Assembly (NCBI GenBank): GCA_023014365.1
Contig: JAEBUN010000004.1
Coordinates: 2,046,001 to 2,110,000, forward strand
From: Lepiota brunneoincarnata
Lineage: Eukaryota > Basidiomycota > Agaricomycetes > Agaricales > Agaricaceae
Direction of reading: 5' to 3'
DNA: 64,000 nucleotides
Within the stretch, counting starts at the first letter, position 1. Each line of letters starts with the position of its first letter. Positions 23,407 through 34,173 of this stretch are shown piece after piece. Both the position numbers and the translations under genes were made by a program. Under the pieces are notes generated by a model that did not search any database, was not told the origin of the DNA, and saw only the letters and a program-made list of their open reading frames with translations.

Positions 23407-24611
23407 TCACGAAATGGATGGACTATGGTGTCTATCGACCATTTTCCTATGTTTCGAGGAGGCCCTAGTTTTAGGAAGTGGGTGGTTTCCGCCGCGAAAC
23501 CTGATCCAATTCTGTTCTAGGCGGCGGACGGCGCCCCAATCCTGTTCATCTAAAGTATCTACCCAAGTAGTTTCGGTCTTCCACTGCTTAATTTCAGCTA
23601 CCCTTTGTAGCATGTCCCAAGTCTGCGGAGCAGCCATGCAGATATTGTTATGATCCGATTCGACTAGAATACGGTCGTCCGAACAGGTTGCTATGAGTGC
23701 TTTATACCCTGGGTGTTTCTCATTGATGATGGTTGAAAGCGAGAGAAAGACATTGGAATATCTTTTCTAATTCAGAGCTGTTTGCTGCGTTTCTTGGGAT
23801 ATTGTTCTTCGCTTACCTCGAGAATCTTCCAAGTCTCCGGGCTAAAGCCACAGCTGTGCATGTCCACGCTTATACGATACCAGCTATCACCATGTTTCTT
23901 TTCGAGTTTGGCAAGAAGATCGACAGTAGCTTGTTGTGATTTGACACTGTGTATGCTAAGATTTCGACCAAACTCCACTGCAAGGTCCATTTGGGCTTCC
24001 AGAATGGCCAGCTGGTGATCAAGGGGGACGGTGAAAGCGGTGAGCTCCCGTGGGGTCACGTCGTAGTTGTATGGAACACGGAACGACCGATCGAGTCCGA
24101 CCTCGCCGACCATGGCATTTGGGAAGCTGTTGAGATTTTGACGCATTTCATGTAGAACTTCATGAAGTGATCTTGGTGTTGGGAGATGGGGAAGAAGGGT
24201 ATCGAAGGCTTCTTGATCCTCTGCCTTGTTGGTTTTCCGGGGATTTAGGAAAAGACGCTTGTAATGTTCGTCTTTCGAGAGAGTGGGGTCGGTGGCGATA
24301 GAGTAGGAGAACCAAGGGTGGTAGCCTAAAAATATGAGCATCCAGGGGTCAAATAGCAAAGAGAAAGTGTCAGCTATGTCTTTGCTACGGGTTTTGTGGA
24401 GGGAAGACAGACCGAAACAGGGCACCACTTTTGACGGATAAGCAGTCGCCAGGCTACAAACAAGGCGCTGATCTGATGTTCGGGTGGCCATCGCGCAAAC
24501 GGTGATTTGAAGTCGGGCCATTGATTCCGGCGATATGTATGGCGCATCTGTTGGATGGCAATGTACATCAACAACGTGCTGCAGGACACAGTCTGGGGGT
24601 AGATCCGTCAT
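23407..24611 (-). CDS. TatD-type metal-dependent hydrolase (Scn1-like)
   Basis: A TIM-barrel metal hydrolase of the TatD family; the fungal branch includes Scn1/Cut9-interacting proteins and putative 3'-5' exonucleases. It opens with VVDVHCHPTD (the HxH metal ligands), then AMVGEVGLDRSFR (the Glu ligand), RNLSIHSVKSQ (His), SVDMHSCGFSPE (His) and ILVESDHNN (Asp), a complete set of family ligands. One intron near 24330-24393 lies in the ORF (CFGL to GYHPW), another near 23720-23810. About 355 residues. Its substrate is not deducible. The C-terminal tail is basic and likely disordered. Confidence 0.82.
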
Positions 24612-24898
24612 CGCCCTTGGGATTTGATTCCTGGACGTTGGGGCGGAATCTGGGATTCAGGGAGGAGTATCGGTGATGACGGTCCCGGCAGTATCCAGGG
24701 TGTATGGGAATTGTTTTTGAGTGTCTATCAGAATCGGTGATTCGAAATGGCTCATGTGCAACCGCCAAACGCGGTTGCGACAACGGATTGCACTGCGGTG
24801 AGGCATAGTCTAGTACACTCGTTGACCGTAGTGCTAGTAGTATTTGTACCAGAGAGAGTTGCCAAATTGACCCTTCCGACATCTCCAAATCCATTGCC

Positions 24899-26743
24899 AT
24901 GCGGATGTTCTGTACACTCCGCTCCAGGCCTGCCCTATTCTCAATATTTCGTCCAATGTCTTCTCATGCATATCTTGATGCATCCCCTCCTGCTTATGAT
25001 GGACCTCTAGACGCACTAGACAAGCTCGCCTTCCGCAAGACACTTTCCGTTCTTGCTGTACGCGTTCCGCCAAATAGGACCGGTCAAATTCTGAAAGCAC
25101 AACCCCTCAAGACGTGCGTTTTCTAACAAACATACTCCGCTCTAGTTTGGGTCCAATTCTTGCCGCAGATCCCTCATGGATTTACCAAAGATACGAAGCG
25201 TCGCCTCCGATCCAGGAGACCCGGACGGGGATCGCTTGGTGTTGCTTCGAATGTCGGATAGAGGTGGGTTATTTACGTGGAATTTGACGCTAGGACTGAT
25301 ATTTTGTAAGCCAGCCGATATTCCTGCAGCGGCGCAAGAGTACCTGGAAAAAGAAACCCATGGGCTGGTTGACTACAAGATTGAGCTTAATTACGACTAC
25401 TGGTCAACGGGTTAGTGGTAGCACGGCGCATTGTGTTATTGCCTCATTCTAACTGTCCCCCCACAGATGATATCATGCAGAGGGTGCTGCCTGAGAAGCT
25501 CCGTGAGGGAGCACCAAGCGGATTCGCGATGACGGGCCATATTGGTGGGTGTCCTTTAGCCCCCAGCGGCTGAACTCTGAGTTTATGACTTTTGATAGCC
25601 CATGTTAATCTACTGGATGAATATTCACCATACAAATACTTGATTGGCCAGCTCATACTTGATGTAGGCCCAATCTTCTCTGCTTGTGACATACGTCTGA
25701 CTTCGGAGGGCAGAAAAACAAAAAGGTCAAGACTGTTGTCAATAAGCTGAATACCATCGATAGTCAATTTCGTGTGTTTAAAATGGAAGTGATTGCTGGG
25801 GAGCCAGATTATGTCGTTGAACATGTGAGTAAGGTCCCCTTTCATCACAGCAAGGAGGCTGATGGTTCAGTAGCATGAGTCTGATTGTCGGTTCACCTTT
25901 GACTTTTCTCAAGTATATTGGAACTCGAGACTGCATACCGAACATGAGCGTTTAGTTCGTCTATTCGAGCCAAAGGATGTCGTTGCTGATGTGTTTGCTG
26001 GAGTCGGCCCTTTCGCGGTGCCCGCTGCCCGGAAAGGATGTGCTGTCCTTGCCAACGATCTAAACCCCGCAAGTCACAAATACCTAGTAAAGAACGTGCA
26101 CGATAATCGGGTTAGTTGCATTACAACTTGGCCGGATTTTGTTTGTAACCGCCAGTTATAGGTGACAGAACTTGTTCGCACGTTCTGTGAAGATGGACGA
26201 GAATTCATTCGCACGATAGCAAAGCGTGTCTGCGATAATCCTCTTCCACCATTTAGTGGCCCGCCCCTAAGTAGGACTCAGCAGGAGAAGGAAAGACGAA
26301 GAGCTCGGGCCTTGCACCTGACACCCGACGCCCTACCTAAAGCCGATCCGCAAGGCCGCGGGCGCATTGCCCACTTTGTGATGAACCTGCCCGACACTGC
26401 CATAATGTTTCTGGACGCGTTCCGGGGAGTCTTGGTATCAGACAAGGCAGACGACGTGAAGTCGACATACGAGATCATGCCAATGGTCCACTGCCACTGC
26501 TTCACCCGAGAGCTGGACCCGCACAAAGCAGAGGTGGACATACGCCAGGTAACGCTTCATGTCACGCTGTTGCACCTGTGTAACAGATCGCTTACTGCGA
26601 CTCGACAGCGGGTGGAAGAGCGCTTAGGTGCAGTGCTAGGTGAGGATGTGTCGCTGCATTTTGTTCGGTCGGTCGCACCGAACAAAGAGATGTATTGTAT
26701 CAGCTTCCGCCTCCCGCACGAGGTAGCCTTTGGTAGCGAGTAG
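24899..26743 (+). CDS. TRM5: tRNA (guanine37-N1)-methyltransferase
   Basis: Methylates G37 next to the anticodon in many tRNAs, preventing +1 frameshifting. Blocks visible: [47 protein letters not shown], then [20 protein letters not shown]. The class-I SAM site is [20 protein letters not shown], followed by [18 protein letters not shown] and the family NLP motif in [17 protein letters not shown]. It ends [17 protein letters not shown]. About 430 residues, six or so introns. Two potential starts: [19 protein letters not shown], which looks like a mitochondrial targeting peptide, and a downstream MSSHAYLD, which would give a cytosolic/nuclear form. Dual localisation is known for yeast Trm5. 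Confidence 0.93.
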
Positions 26744-26955
26744 TCATTAGGATGTAATAATGGCGCCGTCGGAGGAGCATCGCCGGACCGGGTAATCTCG
26801 GTAGACAAGCATCGGCATACCGGAAAAGGCAATCAACGGCTTTTGTTAACACCGCAAAATCTTCAGGCCAACGACAGCAAGCAGCCTGAGCTCAGCTCCC
26901 CTTCCCGTCCCTACTTTTTGAATACCTTTCTTTCTTCATACCCCATTCTTCATCC

Positions 26956-29900
26956 ATGGCTCCCAACTCCCACGTCACCTCCACCATCCACTGCGACGCG
27001 CCCGACACCAAGGGTTCGGCACTCTCTTCCGCCCTTAAAAGTGTCCGCACCGCTGTATCCGTCCCAGAGAGTGAATTAAAACGCTGGAGGCGGGTATTCG
27101 AGGCCAACGCAAAAGTTGTCAACGGCGAAAAGTAAGTTCTCAAATCTCCAAGGAGAGGGTCACATGCTACATCCTAGGTTGAGAAACTAGAGTTCTCACA
27201 TACCACCCCAATTTCTAGGTTTCTTGATCCCGAAAGTTTCGTTAACGCGATCGCACCCAAGGGTGATCTCACGAAAATCGGCCGCGCGCAGTTTGCCATT
27301 CTTTTCCGTGTCGCTGATGCCTCCCGTCGCGGCCTCGTGTCTTGGGAGGACTTTACCGTATTCGAGACGCTGTTGAAAAGGCCTGATGCTGATCATTGGA
27401 TCGCATTTCAATATTTTGATGTGTGAGTGCTGCAATGGAGCGTTGTTGCTACCCTGTCTCTGACAAAGCGGCAGGGACGACTCTGGATATATCACCTTTG
27501 ATGAGTTCAAAACAGTCTATTCTGCAAATATTGGACTCGATGCCATTCCCTTCGACTTTGACTGGTGGGGTATATACCATTCCCAACGCTTACCATGCTT
27601 AGCCCCTTCGCAGCGATTGGGTCAAACTATACCTCGGAAAGAAGGACGGTACACACGTACTCGGCTGTTGGTTCCTATCCCATCCAAAATATAGACATCT
27701 TTCTGACTATTCAAGCACAGACAATGAATTTACACAGTTGATGAAAGGCCTTCAAGGCGAGCGACTTCGCCAGGCGTTTAAATACCTAGACAAGGACCAG
27801 GACGGATATATTTCACCGGATCAGTTCAAGCGCATCATTCTTGTAAGCCTTTGTTTCTGCTTTTCTTCCCGGTCCCTAACAGCGCTCAGGAAATTGCTGG
27901 ACACAAACTGTCTGATGCTGTCATTGATCGACTACCTACATTATGCACCCTAACACCAGGTCAACGTATATCATACTCAGAGGTGATTGCCTTCCATAAT
28001 ATCATTAGAGGTGAGTATCCCAAGTCTAAGCGCGCCTCATTGCACTGATCATTTTTTCAGAGATGGACATGGTTGAAAGGTAATGCTGGATCAGTTTTCT
28101 TTCAGAATTTCCTTATACTTTTTCCAGGATCATCCGCGAAGCAACTGCGAAAAGCAAAGATGGCCGCATAGATCAGTCCGATTTCCTCAACCATTCTGCC
28201 TCGAGTTCTCGTTACTCCCTTTTCACTCCTATGGAAGCGTCTATCATCTTCCACTTTGCGGGTCGCGGGATTGGCAACCAGCGGCTGGCGCTCTTGGACT
28301 TCGCCCAGCTGTTGGATCCAAGATGGAAGCCACCACACGAGGAATTTGATACCCCTAAACCATCCACTGGAGTGTCGTTTGTCAACTCCCTCTTGCACTC
28401 GGGTTACAACTTTGTCCAGGGTGGTACGTCTGATTAGCTTGTCATTCGCGCCTAGGTCAGATGAGTTTTTCAAGGTTTTGCTGGCGCGTTCGGTGCGACT
28501 ATCGTCTACCCTATCGATATGGGTGAGTCTGTGGACGTTAGCCCCTTCAGACACATCTGACCCATTCTCTCAGTTAAGACCCGGTATATTGAGTCTGCTA
28601 CTTTGATTCCCTCAAACTGACATTTTGTTGCCTCTCGACAGAATGCAAAATCAACGCTCTACTGTTGTGGGCCAGCTCTTGTATAAGAATAGCTTAGATT
28701 GTGCCCGCAAGATCCTGCAGAATGAAGGGTTCCTCGGATTCTATCGCGGTCTTGGTCCTCAGCTCATCGTAGGTGTTACTTGCCATCATAGAGTCGTTCC
28801 CTCTCACGAAAGCCTACCCGATGGTTGTAGGGCGTCGCGCCCGAGAAAGCTATCAAGTTAACGGTCAACGATCTCATCCGCGCCAGAGCGATGGATCCTG
28901 AAACAGGTCGGATCAAGCTTATCTGGGAGTTGGTCGCTGGTGGGATGGCTGGAGGTTGCCAAGTTGTATGTAAATCACGCTGCTGCGCAAAACCTACCAC
29001 TGACTGTGGGGTTCCTAGATCTTCACCAACCCGCTCGAGATTGTGTAAGTATATATATATATGCTGAGAGTATCGCACATTTCTCTCATTACCCGTCTTT
29101 GCAGGAAAATCCGCCTTCAAGTGCAGGGCGAGGCGGCGAAACTAGAAGGTGCAAAGCCCAAGGGCGCGATCCATATCATCCGTCAGTTGGGCGTTCTTGG
29201 TCTGTACAGGGGCTCGAGTGCTTGTTTGCTACGCGATATCCCATTCTCGGCTATTTATTTCCCTGCCTATTCGCACCTGAAAAAGGACCTGTTCCACGAA
29301 GGTTATAATGGGAAACAGCTGTCGTTCCTCGAAACATTAGCATCTGCAGCAATTGCGTACGTTGAGATAACATTGATGGACAGACAGCCTACTGATGTGA
29401 CATACTTGTCAGTGGAATGCCAGCTGCTTACCTCACAACACCGGCCGGTGAGCTGACCCCGGTTGATCTAGACCATCTCTTGCGATGCTGATTGGCTCTA
29501 GATGTTGTGAAAACTCGGCTTCAAGTTGAGGCCAGAAAGGGCCAAACTCACTATATGGGGCTGCGCGACGCATTCGTGAAAATTTGTGCGTGTTTCCTAC
29601 GAAGACTTGCGCTTGGGGTGCGCTAAGTCCAAGATTAGACCGTGAAGAGGGCTTCCGTGCTCTGTTCAAAGGAGGGCTCGCCCGGGTGATTCGCAGCAGT
29701 CCTCAGTTCGGATTCACACTGCTAGGTAACTTGGTTGCTCCGGATTTGCCGCATTTTCCCGATCTCACAAATAATCTACAGGATATGAAACATTGAAAAC
29801 CGCGGTGCGTGGCCATCTCTCTTATATCACTAGGTTTACCTCATATGGACATCTTCGGCTCCTAGTTCCCAGTAAGTTGATGTGAACTGTCTGATCGCGC

Positions 29901-30122
29901 GATGGGATAAGCTCACCTGTTGAAATGATTTCCCAGTACCCTTGGGCAGATGCTCCTCCCCAAGTTAGCACCGTTCTGACGAGCCGTCCTGATGAAATGG
30001 CACAAGTTAGAGCCCGGAACGCCCTCAAGATTCTTCTTGACGTTCATGGGGATTTCGGCAGACGTGCGAGTGGATCTGGAGGACCTCTATCGCTATCACA
30101 TCCAAGGCTGTCCTCTTCGTAA
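26956..30122 (+). CDS. AGC1: Mitochondrial Ca-regulated aspartate/glutamate carrier
   Basis: Exchanges aspartate and glutamate across the inner mitochondrial membrane as part of the malate-aspartate shuttle. The N-terminal half carries EF-hands, with calcium-binding loops [13 protein letters not shown] and [13 protein letters not shown] plus weaker repeats. The C-terminal half is a three-repeat mitochondrial carrier with signatures PIDMVKTRMQ, PLEIVKIRLQ and [10 protein letters not shown], and typical Gxx[13 protein letters not shown] blocks. The start [16 protein letters not shown] is at 26956. The C-terminus reads [19 protein letters not shown] and then an unusual Ser/Gly-rich tail to 30122, so a further short intron is possible there. 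About 690 residues with some fifteen introns of 50-70 nt. Confidence 0.93.
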
Positions 30123-30557
30123 TATAGACATTGCTAAAATAGATGCACCGATAGAGACCAATCGGAAGACTAAGATACCCTGGAGACACATCAAGATGGG
30201 ACCATGAGAGAAATGATGGCATGTGATGGACCTGTCAATGGTTGCACAGTCACAGTCCGATCAGCTAACCCATCCCTCAAATACCTCTCCCCCTCTCACA
30301 ATGTCCTCTCCCACCTTCTCCCGCCTTCATTCGTCTTCGTTTTCTCTTTCCCTTCCTTTTTTCGTTTTCGTTCTCGGTAAGCTTTTTTCTTTCTTTTTTT
30401 TCCTTTTTCTCTTACACCCACCCATTCACAGAACACCCCGGCTCGCTGCCCACTTTGTTAACTACTGCAAGACAGTCCTTGCGCTAGCGTAGACCGCTTT
30501 CCCAGCTTCGACTGAGTTGACGATTCCCTTGCCTACCACCCACTCTCCTTAATCATC
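30123..30557. promoter_or_regulatory. CT-rich promoter of the secreted repeat protein
   Basis: A 435-bp gap with strongly pyrimidine-rich stretches on the coding strand between about 30280 and 30425 (tctttctttttttt and similar), followed by the ATG at 30558. CT-rich tracts before the start are typical of highly expressed filamentous-fungal genes. Short open frames here are not convincing. Confidence 0.4.
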
Positions 30558-32307
30558 ATGAAGTCAATTTTCCTCGGTCTCTCTCTCGTCAGCGCAGCTG
30601 CTGCCCAGATCGTCAATGGCGTCTCGTCAGTACCAGTAGCTGGTGGTGCTTCCTCGGTACCTGCTCCCACCCCTGCACCAGCAGACGGTGGTGCTTCTTC
30701 GGTACCTGCTCCTACCACCGCACCAGCAACCCCTATTACTTCCCTCGCCGGCGCGCCCCCAGCTGTGACTGCTCCTCCTCTCGGCCCTGCGCCGATCAAT
30801 CAGGGTGCTGTCCCGGTCCCCCTCCCCGGCCCATACAACCAGCCACCACCACAGGGCATGGATTTCTATCAATACATGCCTTATGATGCTTGGAAGGACG
30901 GGGGCTACAAGCAGTTGCAGTGCGGGTATGGATACGAGAAGCACGCCGATGGATACTGTGTACCCTACTCGTGGGTAAGTTACTTATTTGCCGTCCATTT
31001 ATTTTTGCAACGGTATTAATAGTTACCCAGTATACTGCTGAAACCATAGGTTGTTATGCAACGATCATTGTCAACCAGTGAGGCATTCCATCCAACATTC
31101 CTGAATCATCTTGGCTCACCTTCAATCCCAGGGAGATCATCAACAACTGCCACAACTATGAGCACACGGTCACAGTTACCGAGCACGTCACTGAGGTATT
31201 TTCTTGTTCTAATTTTCCAGTTCCCTAGTTTTGACTAGATTGGTTCCAGACCAAGGTTGAAGTAGTGCCTACTACCATCACCGTCCACGAGACCAAGACT
31301 GAGGTCTTCACTGACTTCAAGACCGCGACCGAGATCTTTACCTCTGTGGAAGTCGTTCCCACCACCCGCGTCTGGGTCTCCACCGAGGTCATTGACAGGA
31401 CCAAGGTCCTCGAGCACACTCTCACTGCCACTGAGACTAAGACTCTCGTCAACACTTACACTCGCACGGATACTTTGACCAACACGGCCACTGAAACCAT
31501 CAAGCAGATTGAGACTGCCTTTGTCACCAAGACTGACATCAAGACCGTTGTTGAGCCCACAACTTACTTCAAGACTTGGATCGCCACCAAGGTTATTGAC
31601 AACGTGAGTGCCCTGAATGGACACTCCAGACTTAGATTAATGACCTTGCGTAGACCAAGACCTTGATCGAGACTGCTACTTCTACTGTCACCGACCAAGT
31701 CACCTATCTCCAGACGGCTACCAAGACTCAGACAATGACCGACTTCATGACTGTCACTGCGATCAGCACCGTTATTCAACCCACGACTTACGTCAAGACC
31801 TGGGTACAGACTGAGACCAAGGACAGGGTATGTTTCGTCACGACAGAAAAAGGAAAACTAAAAGTCATCATATTCCCAGACCAAGACACTTATCAACACA
31901 CTCACCTCGACCGTCATCGATAACCAGACCTACTTGCAAACGGTGACTTACCTCTCCACTGCTACCGCCACCGCTACTGCCACCTGCTACCGAGACTGAG
32001 ATCGTTCGTGAGACTGCTCTCTCCGACTGCCTCGGCAAGGTGAGTTGTTTTCTGTCCGTTATTCGTGGGTGCCTAACTCGTTCCTGCCTTGCAGTGCAAA
32101 TCAGTGTGGAGCCTCACCCCCGGAAACAGCAACAACTGGAACACCTACGCCTCTCCCCAAGGCTGGGTCCAGCCTACCGCCGTCTCTTGGGGCTCTGGTG
32201 GATCCTACGGCTCCTCTCAATGGGACTCTTACGGCTCTTCCGATTCCTACGGCTCAAGCGGTTCCTATGGCTCAAGCGGTTCCTATGGCAAACCCGGCCC
32301 CTACTAA
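30558..32307 (+). CDS. Thr-rich secreted repeat protein, cell-surface type
   Basis: The signal peptide is MKSIFLGLSLVSAAAAQ. Then come Ala/Pro/Ser-rich repeats (GGASSVPAPT) and a Cys-containing module (QLQCGYGYEKHADGYCVPYSW). The central part has long Thr/Val-rich repeats with the unit (V)xPTTYxKTW..T...D[N/R]TKTLI, and the end is Ser/Gly/Tyr-rich (SYGSSGSYGSSGSYGKPGPY), like structural or adhesive surface proteins. No GPI signal is seen. Several exons begin with ACCAAG at the same repeat position, suggesting exon duplication. Near 31990 the frame leading to ALSDCLGK is off by one base: either an unusual intron (gtgact...ccgag, about 31943-31995) or a real frameshift. Function not known. Confidence 0.7.
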
Positions 32308-32794
32308 ATAAGGTCTTCCGTAGTTTGAATGTGGGTTGCACGTAGTCACGTCTTAATTCATGCCCTCAAGTAGATTTTCACCCATCAGCCAAGGGACTCT
32401 CACTACCAAAGAACATTTTCGATATCCTGTTTATTTTGCATTTTACATTTAGGGTGCCTTAATATTTTCCCCCTTCTGCGTCAGGTTTCCTGGGTCGATT
32501 CCTGAGTGCTTTCCTTGCCTTATTGCAGGAACTCTGATTGTAGCTGTTCGTAATAAAATGCTCATCAGAATTTTCCTGTTGCTGCCCACGCGACGCGGAC
32601 GTACATGATATCCGAGGTTCTGAAACATTAGGCCCCCCCGGGCTTACGTTGTTGACATGTGCATATCCCCTTGCGTCATCATGATACGCCCATTGCATGC
32701 TGATATTTGGAACAGCCCTCCCTAGATCTCTTGTTCGACACTTTGATTAAAGATCCCGAGTGCCAACTGCAGCACACGCCAGAGCAGTGCAAAG
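32308..32794. other. Intergenic: 3' flank and TXNDC17-like promoter
   Basis: About 490 bp between two plus-strand genes. No gene recognised. A purine/pyrimidine-unremarkable region with short frames only; a C7 run lies near 32633-32640. Confidence 0.4.
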
Positions 32795-33340
32795 ATGCCC
32801 CTTTACACCGCCGATGCTGGCTCAATAGGCCCCCACATACTCATCCAAGTACCCGAGAAGTATCTTGTCTTTTACTCCTCGCCTGTGCACGGTGAACTCT
32901 GGTGCCCGGTAACTGCTTGAACAGTAACCAAATCCATCATCGGGCTTCAAATTGACAGAGGGTCTTGTGTATAGGACTGTCGTGATGTTGAGAAGCTCGT
33001 GAAAGACACTTTTGACAAGGCAGACGCACCGTCTGCACTGATCGTCTACGTTGGGGATAGGCCACAGTGAGCTGTATTTACATTTTCATCAATAGGTGGA
33101 TGCTGAGCTCGGGGCTCTCTGGCTTGTGATCTTTCACAAGATGGAAGGCTGCCAATAACCCGTTTCGTGGAGATCCCTGGTATTTGAAAAGCATTCCGAC
33201 GATTGTCAAACTCGAGAACGTAAGTCGGATTCCCTCTCTAGATCATATTGGGGTACTCATAATGATGGCAGGGAAAGGAGACTGGGAGGCTTATCGAAAG
33301 CGAGATTCAAGAGAAACTAGCCTTGTTTATCAAAGAGTGA
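32795..33340 (+). CDS. Thioredoxin-like protein, TXNDC17/DUF953 type
   Basis: A small cytosolic thioredoxin-fold protein; relatives (TRP14) reduce small disulfides. It starts MPLYTADAGSIGPHIL at 32795. The redox motif WCPDC is split exactly by an intron (WCP / DCRDVEKLV), a perfect match to the family signature. Then APSALIVYVGDRPQ, across an intron WKAANNPFRGDPWYLKSIPT, with the cis-Pro of the fold in SIPTIVKLEN, and finally GRLIESEIQEKLALFIKE. About 125 residues, as expected. It converges on the MOCS1 locus, 76 bp from its 3' end. Confidence 0.88.
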
Positions 33341-33416
33341 GGAGTCTATCTACCATTTCCCGCACAACTCCCCATCCGTCATGATGTACGGTAGAACGGA
33401 TGTCAAAGACGAAATT

Positions 33417-34144
33417 CTATAGTGTTCTGCTAAAGTCCCCACTCTTCCCACCAGTCTTCTCGCTGACGAAGATTTCTCCGATTTCCATTTCCGTTCCTGC
33501 AACAGCTTTCAGCATATCCCACATGGTTAGTAGGCTGATCGACACTGCGGTCAGAGCCTCCATCTCAACGCCAGTCTTCCCTTCGCACGTTACTGTAGCT
33601 GTGCAGACAACGCTGTATCTGTCTTTCTGTCTTTCTGTGCTGTTAAGAGTCCTCGAAAGGAGCCTCTGGAACCAGCTTAACGTCTACCTTCGATAGAGCC
33701 AGGGGATGACAGAGAGGGAATCAAGTCTGCAGTCCTCTTCGCCCCCATGATCCCGGCAAGCTGCGCGATGGTCATGGCGTCTCCCTTTCTTCGCGCTTTC
33801 TCAACCCCTTTATTCTCGGGGGAGGATTGCGAGCCTACCGGGTATGTGGATGTGATGACCTCGAATGCTGTTTTAGGGATGTATATACGCCCAGTTGCTG
33901 TTGCAATGCGTTTTGTGGGGGCTTTGTTGGAGACGTCTACCATCGAGGCTCGACCATGATTGTCCAGGTGTGTAAGCTTAGCTTTTGTGCTGTAGGCACG
34001 CAGGTGGGCATTCATGATGTGGGGCGCACACGCAGCAGTTGACCGGGACTGGAGAATCGGCGTCGGACGTTTCGTAGAGTGGAAAAGATGATGGTAACCT
34101 GAGATAGGAAGGAAATGCCGATTAGGTAGGTAAAATGTGTACAT
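33417..34144 (-). CDS. MOCS1B: Cyclic pyranopterin monophosphate synthase (MoaC part)
   Basis: The second half of the MOCS1 locus, which makes cyclic pyranopterin monophosphate in molybdenum-cofactor synthesis. Blocks: [45 protein letters not shown], the catalytic [33 protein letters not shown] and [15 protein letters not shown]. The frame is broken in this sequence: ADLIP and LCHPL are separated by one extra base near 33710-33718 (minus-strand ccctctct), where no intron can fit. A further frame change near 33635-33650 could be a 55-nt intron (gttaag ... cttaac ... gacag) or another +1 shift. It is therefore either a damaged copy or carries sequence errors. The reading frame opens with an ATG at 34144, 21 nt after the MOCS1A stop. 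Confidence 0.75.
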
Positions 34145-34173
34145 TAACGTAGCACTTGGAAATCACTATCCAC
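34099..34173 (-). other. Candidate stop-spanning intron joining MOCS1A and MOCS1B
   Basis: A 75-nt interval on the minus strand starting gtggat (within the first terminal Gly codon) and ending tatctcag, with a ctaat branch-like site before it. Removing it turns ...MILI-G into ...[16 protein letters not shown] in the MOCS1B frame, deleting the Gly-Gly-stop. Retaining it gives the free MOCS1A end. The donor is not ideal, so use of this intron is inference. Confidence 0.5.

Noticed and set aside
31250..31930. Regular Thr-rich repeats considered as a CRISPR-like array
   Set aside because: They are coding repeats in a eukaryotic secreted protein, with introns and no spacer/repeat structure.
30558..32307. 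Possible GPI-anchored protein
   Set aside because: The C-terminus is Ser/Gly/Tyr-rich with no hydrophobic tail for GPI attachment.
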